A stretch of DNA of 20,226 bases from OLB7 sp966250335. Its GTDB lineage: Bacteria > Bacteroidota > Ignavibacteria > OLB7. Positions 8,638 to 18,078 of this stretch are shown here, piece after piece. The DNA is taken from NCBI GenBank assembly GCA_966250335.1, contig CBINGZ010000061.1, positions 1-20,226 of the forward strand, read 5' to 3'. Within the stretch, counting starts at the first letter, position 1. The number at the start of each line of letters is the position of its first letter. Both the position numbers and the translations under genes were made by a program. The notes below the pieces were generated by a model. That model was not told where the DNA came from, ran no database searches, and saw only the letters and a program-made list of their open reading frames with translations.

Positions 8638-10764
8638 TCAGCGCGGGGCTTCGCCGCTTCCCACCGGCGTCTTGATCGTGACGTCGACGGTACGGCTGAA
8701 GAAGCGTCCCTCGGGGAGATCGTTGTTGAAGAGTTCGGTGTTCTCGCCACCCCCCTGCGCACGCTTCTCATCGACGTTCAGCGCCTTGGCGGTGCGGCGG
8801 GCGCGCGCCTCGGAGAGCTTCAGGTTGTGCTCGGCGTCCCCCAGTCGGTCGGTATATCCGATGATATCGACCGTCGAGTTGGGCTGGATTCTCTGCTTGA
8901 TCATCGCCGCGATCTTCTTGCTGGGGGCCGAGAGTGTCGCCTGATCATATTCGAACGTGATAAGATTGAATCGTTCGAAGATAATATCCCCCACTCCCTC
9001 CTCACGCTTCTCCAGGATCGAAAGCTGATCGGTCGGGATCACCTTCGTGGAGCGGGCGGACTTCCCGCGGGTGTCGACGACATCCAGAACACCCATGATC
9101 GGGGAGTTGTGGAGAGGAATATCGCGGAAGGTCTCGAGCGCGTTCCAGTCGATCGTCTCCGGCACGTTGCCGGTGCCGCTGAACTCCTTCAGGACGCGGG
9201 GGCCCTGCCGCAGGCTCAGGTGCCATTCGGCGACCCCCGACTCGGCCTGGTACTCCGGCTTCAGCCTGAGGATGGGGGGATCGACCGTGCGGAGGGTGTC
9301 GTGGGTCGTCAGCGGCTCCAGAAGCGATCTGTCGTCCGATTCGATCTCCACTCTCCGGTTCTCCGCCATGCCGTCCGCCTCGGCGGAGTTCGACGCGGTC
9401 TCGGGAAGATTGCGTCCCTCCGTACGTATCCTGCCGGGATCTATGCCCCAGCTTCCGGTCAGATAGCTCTTGACGCTTTCGGCGCGCGCCTTGGAGAGCG
9501 CGCGGTTGCCGGCCTCGGTCCCATGGTTGGCGTTGGTGCCGGTCAGGGTGATCTTCAGCTTCGGATCGCTCTGAAGCCGCTTGCCGAGGACGTTCAGCGA
9601 CTGGTAGTAGACGGCGAGCGTGCCGCGGTTCCTGAGCGAATCCTCCTTGAACCGCTGCGGCGCGTCCGGTCCGAAGAGGATGAACCGCTTCGGGATCTCC
9701 GACGAGTTCTCATCGAAGAAGATATAGGTCAGCATCGAGTGCGTCTGCGTGTTCACGAACTCCTCGATCCGCAGCTTGTCGAGCATCCCCTCGACCCCCT
9801 GCGAATCGACGGCGTTCACCGACAGCAGGGCCGTCAGGATCGGCTCCGGCGGAGGTGGCGGCGGCGGCGGAGGTGGTGGTGGGGGCGGCGGCGGAGGTGG
9901 CGGCGGCGGCGGAACCGGCACCGGAATGGAATACTTCACCGAGGCCCCCGCGCGGAGCTGGTGGACGTTCCAGTCGATGTCGCTTCTGATCTTCGTGAAC
10001 GCGTAGGAGAAGCCGAGTTCCGGCACCAGCAGGAGGGTCTCGGTCTTGTTCAGCGGAAGCTCGTAATCGACACCGACTTCAAGGGCGACTCGTACTCCGA
10101 CATTCTCCATCGTCCCCCCCACGTCGTTCCTCGTCCGCGTCTCCAGCCCATCCTCACCGATGAAGGCGGCGCCGGAGGGGGCAAGGATCTGCTCCTTCTG
10201 CCGGTAATCCTTGCCGAGGAAGAACCCGACCTCAGGTCCCACCCGGAAGGTGACGGGAGGGTCGAACGGACGGAAGCCGCCGGTCAGACCGAGCCCGAGG
10301 AGACTGAGGGTCGAGGTGAAGTGGTACTCGGTGGTCGCCGGCTCGACGCTGCCGTCGGCCAGCCGGATCGGTCCCAGATCGGCCCGGGCGGTCTGTTCGC
10401 CGCCAAGGGAGTAGAGGCCGAGTCTGGCGGAGAGGAACCACCCCTGCATCGGGAGTTCGAAGAGTCCGCCGAACCCCATGCCGAGCCCGCTTGCGCCGGT
10501 GAATCCCGCGCCGTCCATCTCCATGCAGGTCGGAGCCTCCGGCATGCCGAAGAACTCGCCGGTATGGAGGTTCAGCCCCAGGTTTCCGAAGAGGCCGAGC
10601 CGGGGGCGCATCCGCTGCTCCAGCAGCTTCTCGTCCGGCGAGTCCTCCTGGCCGAAGACCTGCTCCAGCGAGGTGGGCTCCTCTTCCTGCGCATGGACCG
10701 CGGCGGGCCCCAGCAGGCAGAGGAGAATGGTAAGGAACCGCTGTTCCGTTGTCGTTCGAATCAT
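8638..10764 (-). CDS. Outer-membrane beta-barrel protein with polyproline linker and two OmpA-like domains (paralogue 2)
   Basis: A 708-residue paralogue of the 965-3031 gene with the same architecture. Signal peptide 1-26 (MIRTTTEQRFLTILLCLLG, cleavage after AAVHAQ) supports the start at 10764. An acidic segment of about 25 residues follows, then a beta-barrel about 47-282 sharing RPRLGLFG and PEAPTCME with paralogue 1. There are 22 consecutive prolines at 285-306, a degenerate OmpA-like domain about 345-474 (FFDENSSEIP to ENRRVEI), a beta-sandwich region, and a canonical C-terminal OmpA domain about 597-708 with GYTDRLG and HNLKLSEARA. The Asp of the first domain is Ala here. The gene begins 64 bases after the stop of T9SS/ASH protein B with no terminator between, so co-transcription is likely. 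Probable role: an outer-membrane to cell-wall link, possibly partnering the secreted protein encoded just upstream; the partnership is inferred from the repeated gene order. Confidence 0.9.
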   Translation of the reverse strand: MIRTTTEQRFLTILLCLLGPAAVHAQEEEPTSLEQVFGQEDSPDEKLLEQRMRPRLGLFGNLGLNLHTGEFFGMPEAPTCMEMDGAGFTGASGLGMGFGGLFELPMQGWFLSARLGLYSLGGEQTARADLGPIRLADGSVEPATTEYHFTSTLSLLGLGLTGGFRPFDPPVTFRVGPEVGFFLGKDYRQKEQILAPSGAAFIGEDGLETRTRNDVGGTMENVGVRVALEVGVDYELPLNKTETLLLVPELGFSYAFTKIRSDIDWNVHQLRAGASVKYSIPVPVPPPPPPPPPPPPPPPPPPPPPPEPILTALLSVNAVDSQGVEGMLDKLRIEEFVNTQTHSMLTYIFFDENSSEIPKRFILFGPDAPQRFKEDSLRNRGTLAVYYQSLNVLGKRLQSDPKLKITLTGTNANHGTEAGNRALSKARAESVKSYLTGSWGIDPGRIRTEGRNLPETASNSAEADGMAENRRVEIESDDRSLLEPLTTHDTLRTVDPPILRLKPEYQAESGVAEWHLSLRQGPRVLKEFSGTGNVPETIDWNALETFRDIPLHNSPIMGVLDVVDTRGKSARSTKVIPTDQLSILEKREEGVGDIIFERFNLITFEYDQATLSAPSKKIAAMIKQRIQPNSTVDIIGYTDRLGDAEHNLKLSEARARRTAKALNVDEKRAQGGGENTELFNNDLPEGRFFSRTVDVTIKTPVGSGEAPR
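9847..9912 (-). repeat. Polyproline-coding tract (22 Pro)
   Basis: Twenty-two consecutive proline codons form a rigid linker between the barrel and the periplasmic domains. Codons are mixed (CCG, CCT, CCA, CCC), so the DNA is an imperfect trinucleotide repeat rather than a long homopolymer. The length differs by four prolines from paralogue 1. Confidence 0.9.
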
Positions 10765-10828
10765 TGAGGAATGCCGTTCTATCGTTTCGTGTCGTTCACG
10801 TGCATCGATCTGATCGCCGGGCGCGGCG

Positions 10829-13800
10829 CTACTTCACGAGCCAGAGGGTCTGAAGCGAGCGCTGCGTCGGAGTGACGAGTTCCAGATAATAGATCCCGGA
10901 AGGATATGCCGAGGCGTCCCACACGCGGCTGTGCGCCTGTACCGGCAGCGATTCGCCGTCGATCAGGACCGCGACCCTGCGTCCGGTCGCGTCATGGATG
11001 TAGAGGGAGGTCGGCCCCGCCTCCGCCGTCTCGAAGATGATCTCGGTGGCGGGATTGAACGGGTTCGGCGCCACCGACTTGATCCCGAAATCCCCGGAGA
11101 CCCGGAGGATGCGGTTCCCGCCGATATCGCAGAAGCCGGTCAGGTTGAAGGTGCCGGGGACCGTCTCGCTGTTCATCAGCCCATCCAGCCAGGCGATCGA
11201 GTCGACGGTGATCGGCGTGCTGATCGCGTTCCCCAGAAGAACCCGGGCGTCCACGTACCCGATCGTGTCGGGCGCGGCCGGCATCGGCGAGTTGGCGATC
11301 TCCACGGTAACCAGCAGATCCTTCCCCTCCGGAACGGTCTGGACGATACGTCCCGTTGTGATATTCGTCCCCGATGTTCCCTTGCCGAACGGATCGTTCT
11401 TCCCGCGCGCTCCGGTCGGTTCCAGCAGCGTGCCGTTGAACCTGACCACCGCGCGGAACGTGGTGGCGCCGACCGACTCGATCAGATTGGATCGCTGCAG
11501 GATCAACGGGATCGCGACATGATCTCCCGGACCCCCCTTCAGCGTCCCCGGCACCAGGATCTCCGCGAAGCCTCTCAGCGGCGGGCGTCCCTCGCCGCTC
11601 AGGGCGATCGCCGCGGTGTCGAAGCAGCCGTTGCCGTAGGTGAGCCGGAGCATGGCGTCATGCAGGAGCGTGTCGGTCGGGCTGAAGGTCACCGTGAAGA
11701 CGACCGAGTCGAGCGGGGCGATCTCCTTCTTCATGTCGCCGTCGATCGAGTAGGGGGCCGTGATATCGATCTCCCCCAGGCGGATCGTGTCGGCCGAGCG
11801 GTTGATCAGTGTGAAGGTCTGCGTGCCGCTCTGCGATATAAGTACCCGTCCGAACGCGACCTGGGCCGGAGTCTGGACGGAGTAGCTTCTGCGCCGCGCG
11901 GAGATCGGAAGAAGGATCGTATCCTGATTCAGATCGTCCGAGACGATCTCGAGCGTCGCCGAGAGGGGACCGTTGGCGGTCGCCAGCCGGGGATCGAAGG
12001 AGTAGACGATCTGGATCGAATCAACCGGGGCCACCGTTGCCGGCAGTGTGAGGGTCGTCACACGAGTGAACGCGCCGGCGTCGGGGCCCGGAAGAATGGT
12101 CATCCCGCTGATCTCCAGCGGCTTCGTTCCGATATTTCGGACGGTCAGGGTCAGGGTCGTGTCGCCGTCGCAGGTGTATCTCGACCCGAAATTCATCGAG
12201 CTCCGCGTGACGAAGATGTCGGAGCGGATCCCCCGTCCGCCGATCGGCACGCAGATCGTGTCGATGCAGGGGACCTCGGTCACGTAGCAGATCTCCGCGT
12301 CGTAGTCGATCTCCAGCGACGGCTGGAAGAAGAGCGTGGAGTTGATCGTCTCACCCGGCGCCAGATCGATCGGGAACTCCTCCCTGACGAGCGTGTAGCT
12401 CGGGTCGGAGGGGGTGATGAAGGCGTCGATCACCCGCACCTTCACGTCGGCCGGCGTCGCGCTGGTGTTCGTGAATGCCGCCGATCCGGTCCGCGCCACC
12501 CCGATGTTGGACTGCCCGAAGTCGATTCCGGCGACGTCGAACGTCAGGTCGTAGCGCCGTCCCGCGACGGCGACCCGGATCACCTGGTCGCTGCACGTTC
12601 CGTTCTGAAGGGTCAGTGTATCGCGATATTCTCCGGCGGCGGGGGGATCGAAGACCACCAGGAGCGCGGTGTCGAGATTCCCCATCAGCGCGTACGGCGG
12701 GGCGGGACTCAGCGAGAACGCCGTCCCCTGGACGAAGCCTCCCCTCACCACGGCGTTCAGCGTTCCGGCGTTCCGGAGCATGAAGGTGTCCCGTTTCGGC
12801 AGGCAGCCGAACGTGGTGCCGAAGTCGATCGCCGCCGGCACCGCCGATCCATCCCCGAGCAGGAGCTTGATGACGGTGCTTTCAAGTTTCATGGTGACGT
12901 CGATCACCAGCGTGTCCCGGTCCGGATCGGGATCGTCGGTCGCCACCAGCACCCGGGCCGTGGGGGCGCCCGGCTGTCCGGGGCGGATCTCCACGATGAT
13001 CCCCACCGAATCCCCCTGCACCAGCCTCGTCATCAGGGCGGGATAGAGCCGCGCGTTCACGCGGGGGGAGTTGTCCGAGAAGACGGCATGAACGTTCGCC
13101 GGGAGCGTCCCCCGGTTGTGGAGATAGACCGTGTCGTAGATGACCGTGGCGATCTCCGAGCAGGAGTCTGCCGTGAAGTCGAGCTGCGTGCGGGTGAGGG
13201 AGAGGACAGGGGCGACTCCCTCGCCGTGGAGCTTCACGAAGAGGGTATCGATGCACCCCCCCTTTGCAAGGACGATCCCGAGCCGCGCGTCGATCACCCC
13301 GATCGAGGTCGGTTTGAAGGTGATCGTTCCGGTCTCGATCCCCGCCGGGCTTATCGGCCTGCCGATCATGCTGTTCGGGGTCACGAACTGGGCGGCCGCC
13401 GACGGCGGCTCGATGAAGATCGACTGGACGCTGATGGTGGAGGTGCCGAAGTTCTGCACCTTGATGATCGAGTTCCCTCCCGGCGCTCCCACCGCGCGCT
13501 GCCCGAAATTGATCGAGTCGGGCGTCTGGTAGAGCTGCGGACGCATATCGACCGCCGAGCCGCGCACCACGAACGTGAAGGGGATCAGGCATTGTCCCAC
13601 GCTGATTCGGGCGGAATCGATGAATGTCCCCGCCGTCTTCGGGTTGAACTGGACGACGATCACCTTCCTGTCGGAAGGTCTGCGGAGGCCGAGCTCCTCG
13701 GAGGTGGGCTGAAGCACCGTGAACTGCGCGCCGTTCGCCCCCAGGAATTTCGGGACGCCGTTGAGCTTGTCGTCGATATCCCCGGTGTAGTTCACCGTCA

Positions 13801-14335
13801 GGGAGAGGCTCCTGGTCGAGTTCGCGCAGATCTCACCGAAATCGAGCACGGTGGCGCTGATCGTCGCCTCCGACCTGAGCCATTCCGCCGTGAGCTTGAC
13901 CTCGAACGAGCTCATGCCGGGGCGGGTGTCGTTGGTGACGAGCCGGATCGTCGCGGTCTTGGAGCCGTAGCTCCCCGGAGCGAAGCGGACGATGAGGTTG
14001 GCGCTGTCGCGCGGCCTGATCGTGAACTGCCCGGTCGGGGAGATGATCGTGAAATCGGCCTGGTTGGTCCCGAACCTGGAGGCCGTGACCGTGAGGTTGG
14101 CGTTCCCGTCGTTGTAGACCTTGATCGTGTCGATGTTCTCCGTCGCACAGATCAGGCTGCCGAAGACGTAGAGGTTTGCGACCCGCAGCTCCGGTCCCGC
14201 GGCCTGAAGGGAGAAGGTCCCGTCGGGCATGGTTCGGTCCGTGCCCGGAACCTCCTGGGCCCGGAGGAGCGTCCCCCCCGCGAGGAGAAGGAGTGCAAGG
14301 ATCGAAACGGCTCGTAGTGTCGAAGAAATGCTCAT
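10829..14335 (-). CDS. Large secreted protein B: eight ASH (choice-of-anchor D) repeats, cohesin-like domain, T9SS sorting domain
   Basis: An exported protein of 1168 residues. The start at 14335 gives a standard signal peptide (MSISSTLRAVSILALLLLAG, cleavage near LLRAQ); the frame is open up to 14401, but the extra 22 residues are Arg/Pro-rich and not signal-like. Eight beta-sandwich repeats of about 105-120 residues follow, several opening with an FG-x-C motif (LDFGEICANS, FGTTFGCLPKRD, MNFGSRYTCDGD) and some closing with C-x-D-T-x-C (CIDTICVPI). Next come a cohesin-like region (about 900-1070) and a C-terminal type A sorting domain beginning SVAPNPFNPATEI. The C-terminal domain is cleaved or used for surface attachment during T9SS export in known members of the family. 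It is colinear with protein A (14461-17937) over its whole length, with stretches such as KLESTVIKLLLGDGS identical. Probably co-transcribed with A and with the OmpA gene downstream. The ligand is unknown. Confidence 0.9.
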   Translation of the reverse strand: MSISSTLRAVSILALLLLAGGTLLRAQEVPGTDRTMPDGTFSLQAAGPELRVANLYVFGSLICATENIDTIKVYNDGNANLTVTASRFGTNQADFTIISPTGQFTIRPRDSANLIVRFAPGSYGSKTATIRLVTNDTRPGMSSFEVKLTAEWLRSEATISATVLDFGEICANSTRSLSLTVNYTGDIDDKLNGVPKFLGANGAQFTVLQPTSEELGLRRPSDRKVIVVQFNPKTAGTFIDSARISVGQCLIPFTFVVRGSAVDMRPQLYQTPDSINFGQRAVGAPGGNSIIKVQNFGTSTISVQSIFIEPPSAAAQFVTPNSMIGRPISPAGIETGTITFKPTSIGVIDARLGIVLAKGGCIDTLFVKLHGEGVAPVLSLTRTQLDFTADSCSEIATVIYDTVYLHNRGTLPANVHAVFSDNSPRVNARLYPALMTRLVQGDSVGIIVEIRPGQPGAPTARVLVATDDPDPDRDTLVIDVTMKLESTVIKLLLGDGSAVPAAIDFGTTFGCLPKRDTFMLRNAGTLNAVVRGGFVQGTAFSLSPAPPYALMGNLDTALLVVFDPPAAGEYRDTLTLQNGTCSDQVIRVAVAGRRYDLTFDVAGIDFGQSNIGVARTGSAAFTNTSATPADVKVRVIDAFITPSDPSYTLVREEFPIDLAPGETINSTLFFQPSLEIDYDAEICYVTEVPCIDTICVPIGGRGIRSDIFVTRSSMNFGSRYTCDGDTTLTLTVRNIGTKPLEISGMTILPGPDAGAFTRVTTLTLPATVAPVDSIQIVYSFDPRLATANGPLSATLEIVSDDLNQDTILLPISARRRSYSVQTPAQVAFGRVLISQSGTQTFTLINRSADTIRLGEIDITAPYSIDGDMKKEIAPLDSVVFTVTFSPTDTLLHDAMLRLTYGNGCFDTAAIALSGEGRPPLRGFAEILVPGTLKGGPGDHVAIPLILQRSNLIESVGATTFRAVVRFNGTLLEPTGARGKNDPFGKGTSGTNITTGRIVQTVPEGKDLLVTVEIANSPMPAAPDTIGYVDARVLLGNAISTPITVDSIAWLDGLMNSETVPGTFNLTGFCDIGGNRILRVSGDFGIKSVAPNPFNPATEIIFETAEAGPTSLYIHDATGRRVAVLIDGESLPVQAHSRVWDASAYPSGIYYLELVTPTQRSLQTLWLVK

Positions 14336-14370
14336 TCGTGCCGGAAGGAATAGTTGGCGCGCCCCCTCCG

Positions 14371-14385
14371 CCCGGTCGAACCGGG
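14371..14385 (-). other. Small stem-loop between protein A and protein B genes
   Basis: A 6-bp stem CCCGGT/ACCGGG with a 3-nt loop lies in the 125-base gap between the two adhesin genes. It has no thymine run on either strand, so it does not look like an efficient terminator. It may be an mRNA-processing or stabilising hairpin. The rest of the gap shows nothing else recognisable. Confidence 0.3.
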
Positions 14386-14460
14386 AGGGAGGACGCGTCA
14401 TACATTCATCAAACGATGTGCCACGGTTCGGCGGGAAGCGGACCGTACCCCCTCACATTC

Positions 14461-17400
14461 TCACTTCATAAGAAACAGTCTGTAGACGCTTCGCTGGGTC
14501 GGCGTGACAAGGACGGCATGGTAGATCCCCGAGGGATAGGCCGACGCGTCCCATGTTGCGACGTGCGCCTGGACGGGAAGGCGTTCGCCGTCGATCAGAA
14601 CGGCCACCTGCCGACCGTAAAGATCGTGGATTGTCAGCGTTGTCTCCCCCGCTTCAGCGGTTTCGAAGAGTATCTCGGTCGTGGGATTGAACGGGTTCGG
14701 CGCCACGGTCTTGATCCCGAAGGAGCCGGAGACCTTCAGCAGACGGTTCCCGCCGGCATCGCAGTAGCCCTGCAGCGCGAAGGTCCCGTCGTTCTCCGTC
14801 GTCCTGACGTTCGCGTCGGTCCAGACCACCGTGTCGATCTCGATCGGGGTCGTGATCGCATCCCCGAGCATGACCAGGGCGTCGATGAAGCCGAGCGTGT
14901 CGGCTCCGGTGGGGAAGGGGGAGTTCATGAACTCCACGTTCATCACCATCTCCGAGCCGTTCATGACGGTGTCGATGATCCTTCCGGTCGATTCCGCCGA
15001 TCCCTTCGGGAACGATTCACCCTTGACTCTGACCCCCAGCGGGTCGAGCAGCGTTCCGTTGAAGCGGAGCCGGGCCCGGAAGGTCGTCGCCCCCACCTCC
15101 TCCATCCGCTGCGACTGCACCAGGACGATCGGGATCTCGATCCGCTTCCCCGGCTCTCCGGTCAGCGTCGTCGGGATCGTGATCTCCGCGAACCCGGTGA
15201 CCGGAGGACGTCCCTGGCCGAGGAGCGCTATCGAAAGGGTGTCGAGGCAGAGGTCGCCGTAGAGGATACGGAGCGTGTCGTTGTAGACGAGCGTATCCTT
15301 CGGCGAGAATTCGAGATCGACCACGATCGAATCGAACGGCAGGATCTCCGTCGGAGGGGTCCCGCTCACCGAGAAGGGAGGAGCGAGGTCGTACCGTTCG
15401 ATCCGGACGGTGTCGGGGGAGTTGTTGACGATCACGGCCGATCCGGTCTGCGTCAGATTGACCAGGATCGCGCCGAAGTTCACGTTCGAGGGCGCCGTCA
15501 GCGAGATACTCCGGCGGCGCGCGACGAGCCTGACATCGACCTTCGGGAGCCGCGGGTCGTTCGAGACGACCTCGAGCGTGGCGGAGACCTGGCCGTCGGA
15601 GGGGGCGGCGTCGGGGGAGAAGCTGTAGGCCACCAGGATCGAATCCCTGCCGGCGATCGTCCGGGGAAGGTCCACCGGCGTGATCTGCGTGAACGCCCCG
15701 GCTCCGGGACCCGGCACGATATTCAGCTCCTCGACATCGAGATCGTCGCTCCCCAGATTGAGGATCGAGAGGGTCAGGGTCGTGTCTCCCTGGCAGATAT
15801 ATCGCGTGCCGAAGTGGAGCGTGCTCTGGCGCACCAGCAGATCGGCCGTCACGCCGCTCCCGCTCAGGGGGACGCAGACGGTGTCGGGACAGGGGCTGTC
15901 GGTGACGTAGCAGATCTGCGCATCGTACTGCGATGCGGCTGTCGGCTTGAAGAGGACATCGACCGTCAGCGCCTCGTTCGGCGCAAGCTCCGCGGGGAGG
16001 TCGGCCGGGAGCGGTTCGATGATCGTGAAGGGTCCCCCCGGCGGAGTGATATAGACCTCGCTCACCCTCAGTCTGATATCCGACGGGGTAAAGCTCGTGT
16101 TCGCGATGCTGGAGACGCCGACACGCTCCTGACCGAGGTTGGAGGCGCCGAAGTCGATCCCCTCGGTCTCGTTCAGCAGCTCGTAGCGCCGTCCCGCCAT
16201 CGCAAGCCGGATGACCTGATCGCCGCAGGTGCCGTTCTGCACGGTGAGGGTGTCGCGGAACTCTCCCGGCGTCGCGGGGTTGAACTCGATCACCACCTGC
16301 GTGGTCGCGTTCCCCTTCAGGTCGTAGGGGGGGGCCGGGGTGATCGTGAACGCCGTTCCGGAGGAGAGTCCCCCGTTGACGATCGCGTCGAGCGTTCCGG
16401 CGTTCCGCAGGTTGAAGGTATCCCGTTTCGGGCCGCAGCCGAAGACGCGGCCGAAGTCGATGCCGGCCGGCGCCGACGATCCATCCCCGAGGAGGAGCTT
16501 GATGACGGTGCTCTCCAGCTTCATGAAGATGTCGAGGAACATCTGCTGCCGGGTCGGGTCCGGGTCATCGGTCGTGATGATGATCTGTCCGGTGGGGGGG
16601 CCCGGCTGGCCGGGGGAGACGGCGACGACCAGCCTCAGCGAGTCTCCCGGCTGCAGGAGATAGTTGAGCTGGGGGAAGGTCGTGACCTGCACCTTCGGGT
16701 TGTTCGAGCCGGCGGTCTTGATGAGCGAGGGATAGGTGCCGCGGTTGTAGAGATAGACCGTGTCGTAGATCACGATCGCCGGCTCCGAGCAGGAGTCGAC
16801 CGTGAAGTTCAGCGACTGGCGCGAGAGCATCAGCACCGGCGCCACCCCTTCTCCCTTCACCTTCACGCACATCGTGTCGAGGCAGTTTCCCGCTCCCATC
16901 ACGAAGCAGATCATCCCGCTGTCCCGTCCGAACTTCGTCGGCTTGAAGGTGATCGTCGGCCTGATGATGTCGGTGCTCGGCACGACGTTCCCGATCAGCG
17001 CTACCGGGAGCTGGTACTCCGTGGCGAGCGAGGGGGGCTCCACGTAGATCTCCTTGAGGGTGCTCGGCGAGCTGCCGTAGTTCCTGATCCGGAGCTGACT
17101 GTTGCGGGAGCCGCCGACGGCGACCTGGTTGAAATCGATCTCCTTGGCGCTTTCCAGCGAATCTCTGATGAAGACCGCCGAGCCTTTCACCGTCAGGGGG
17201 AGGAGCAGATTGCACTGCCCCACCGGGACCTCGACCTTGGCGCTGTAGGTCCCGACCGAGTTCGGTCTGAACTCGATGATGACCTCCGACGTATCGAACG
17301 GCGATTTGACCACCGCCGACTCGTCGGTCTCGTCCGGCTTGATCGCGACGAAGACGCGGGTCGGGTCGTTGGAGATCACCGGTCTGGCGATCCGGTTGTC

Positions 17401-17937
17401 GATCCCTCCCTCGTAGAAGATCTTCAGGCTCTTCTGTACCCGGTCGCCGACGCATATCTGGCCGAAATCGATCTCCGTCCCCTCCAGCGACGCCGTATAC
17501 TCCTTCAGTTCGCCCGAGAGGGGGACCTGCCGGGTCCCGCTGGGGGCGTTCGTCGCCAGCGTGAGAACGGCGCTCTTCGGCCCGATCGATCCCGGCCGGA
17601 ACTCGATCACCATCCAGACCTCTCCCTTGGCGGGAATCGAGATCTGGACGCCGGAGGCGGGTCTCACGAGGGTGAAGAGGGAGAGATTTGCACCGGTAAT
17701 GGTCGGCGTGACGGTAAGGGGGGCATCCCCCGAGTTGCGGACCCGGATCGAGTCGACGCGGACCGAATCGCAGAGGATGACACCGTAGACGAACGCGGCC
17801 TGAACGTCGATATCGGGCCCGACCGAGGCAGAGGTCGGCGGCGCGCTCTCCGGACCCGTTTCGGGCAGGGCGGTCTGCGCTGTTGCTGCGGTAACCCACG
17901 CAATCAGGGAAAGAAGGAGCGTGGCAATCGATTTCAT
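14461..17937 (-). CDS. Large secreted protein A: eight ASH (choice-of-anchor D) repeats, cohesin-like domain, T9SS sorting domain
   Basis: An exported protein of 1158 residues. The start at 17937 gives the signal peptide MKSIATLLLSLIAWVTAATA; an ATG two codons upstream (17943) is an alternative. Eight ASH-type repeats follow in the same order as in B and C, with FG-x-C openings (IDFGQICVGD, FGRVFGCGPKRD, LHFGTRYICQGD) and closing motifs CLDTMCVKV and CPDTVCVPL. A cohesin-like region (opening EPGKRIEIPIVL) precedes the sorting domain, which starts TVAPNPFNPTTEI and ends LFLMK. The protein is predicted to be exported by Sec and then the type IX system and to be surface-bound or released. It is the first gene of the minus-strand series, so its promoter should lie within 17938-18080. 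A run of eight G at 16327-16334 is the longest homopolymer in the gene. Confidence 0.9.
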   Translation of the reverse strand: MKSIATLLLSLIAWVTAATAQTALPETGPESAPPTSASVGPDIDVQAAFVYGVILCDSVRVDSIRVRNSGDAPLTVTPTITGANLSLFTLVRPASGVQISIPAKGEVWMVIEFRPGSIGPKSAVLTLATNAPSGTRQVPLSGELKEYTASLEGTEIDFGQICVGDRVQKSLKIFYEGGIDNRIARPVISNDPTRVFVAIKPDETDESAVVKSPFDTSEVIIEFRPNSVGTYSAKVEVPVGQCNLLLPLTVKGSAVFIRDSLESAKEIDFNQVAVGGSRNSQLRIRNYGSSPSTLKEIYVEPPSLATEYQLPVALIGNVVPSTDIIRPTITFKPTKFGRDSGMICFVMGAGNCLDTMCVKVKGEGVAPVLMLSRQSLNFTVDSCSEPAIVIYDTVYLYNRGTYPSLIKTAGSNNPKVQVTTFPQLNYLLQPGDSLRLVVAVSPGQPGPPTGQIIITTDDPDPTRQQMFLDIFMKLESTVIKLLLGDGSSAPAGIDFGRVFGCGPKRDTFNLRNAGTLDAIVNGGLSSGTAFTITPAPPYDLKGNATTQVVIEFNPATPGEFRDTLTVQNGTCGDQVIRLAMAGRRYELLNETEGIDFGASNLGQERVGVSSIANTSFTPSDIRLRVSEVYITPPGGPFTIIEPLPADLPAELAPNEALTVDVLFKPTAASQYDAQICYVTDSPCPDTVCVPLSGSGVTADLLVRQSTLHFGTRYICQGDTTLTLSILNLGSDDLDVEELNIVPGPGAGAFTQITPVDLPRTIAGRDSILVAYSFSPDAAPSDGQVSATLEVVSNDPRLPKVDVRLVARRRSISLTAPSNVNFGAILVNLTQTGSAVIVNNSPDTVRIERYDLAPPFSVSGTPPTEILPFDSIVVDLEFSPKDTLVYNDTLRILYGDLCLDTLSIALLGQGRPPVTGFAEITIPTTLTGEPGKRIEIPIVLVQSQRMEEVGATTFRARLRFNGTLLDPLGVRVKGESFPKGSAESTGRIIDTVMNGSEMVMNVEFMNSPFPTGADTLGFIDALVMLGDAITTPIEIDTVVWTDANVRTTENDGTFALQGYCDAGGNRLLKVSGSFGIKTVAPNPFNPTTEILFETAEAGETTLTIHDLYGRQVAVLIDGERLPVQAHVATWDASAYPSGIYHAVLVTPTQRSVYRLFLMK

Positions 17938-18078
17938 GAACACCGGTCAGGCTGTTGGAGGGAGCTGGGTTGAGACGTCGGAACGCCCGGAGCTTCGGTT
18001 CCGGGGACGACTAAAATACGGAAAGTTCCCGTGGTGGAACCCGCTTGTCGGGTAATGAACGTCATACAAGTGTTATCG

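Noticed and set aside
10931..17973. Long plus-strand open frames (1128 and 1265 codons) antisense to proteins B and A, and a 646-codon one antisense to OmpA gene 2 (8827-10767)
   Set aside because: They have the same composition as above. The minus-strand genes have signal peptides, domain repeats and sorting domains; the antisense frames have none.
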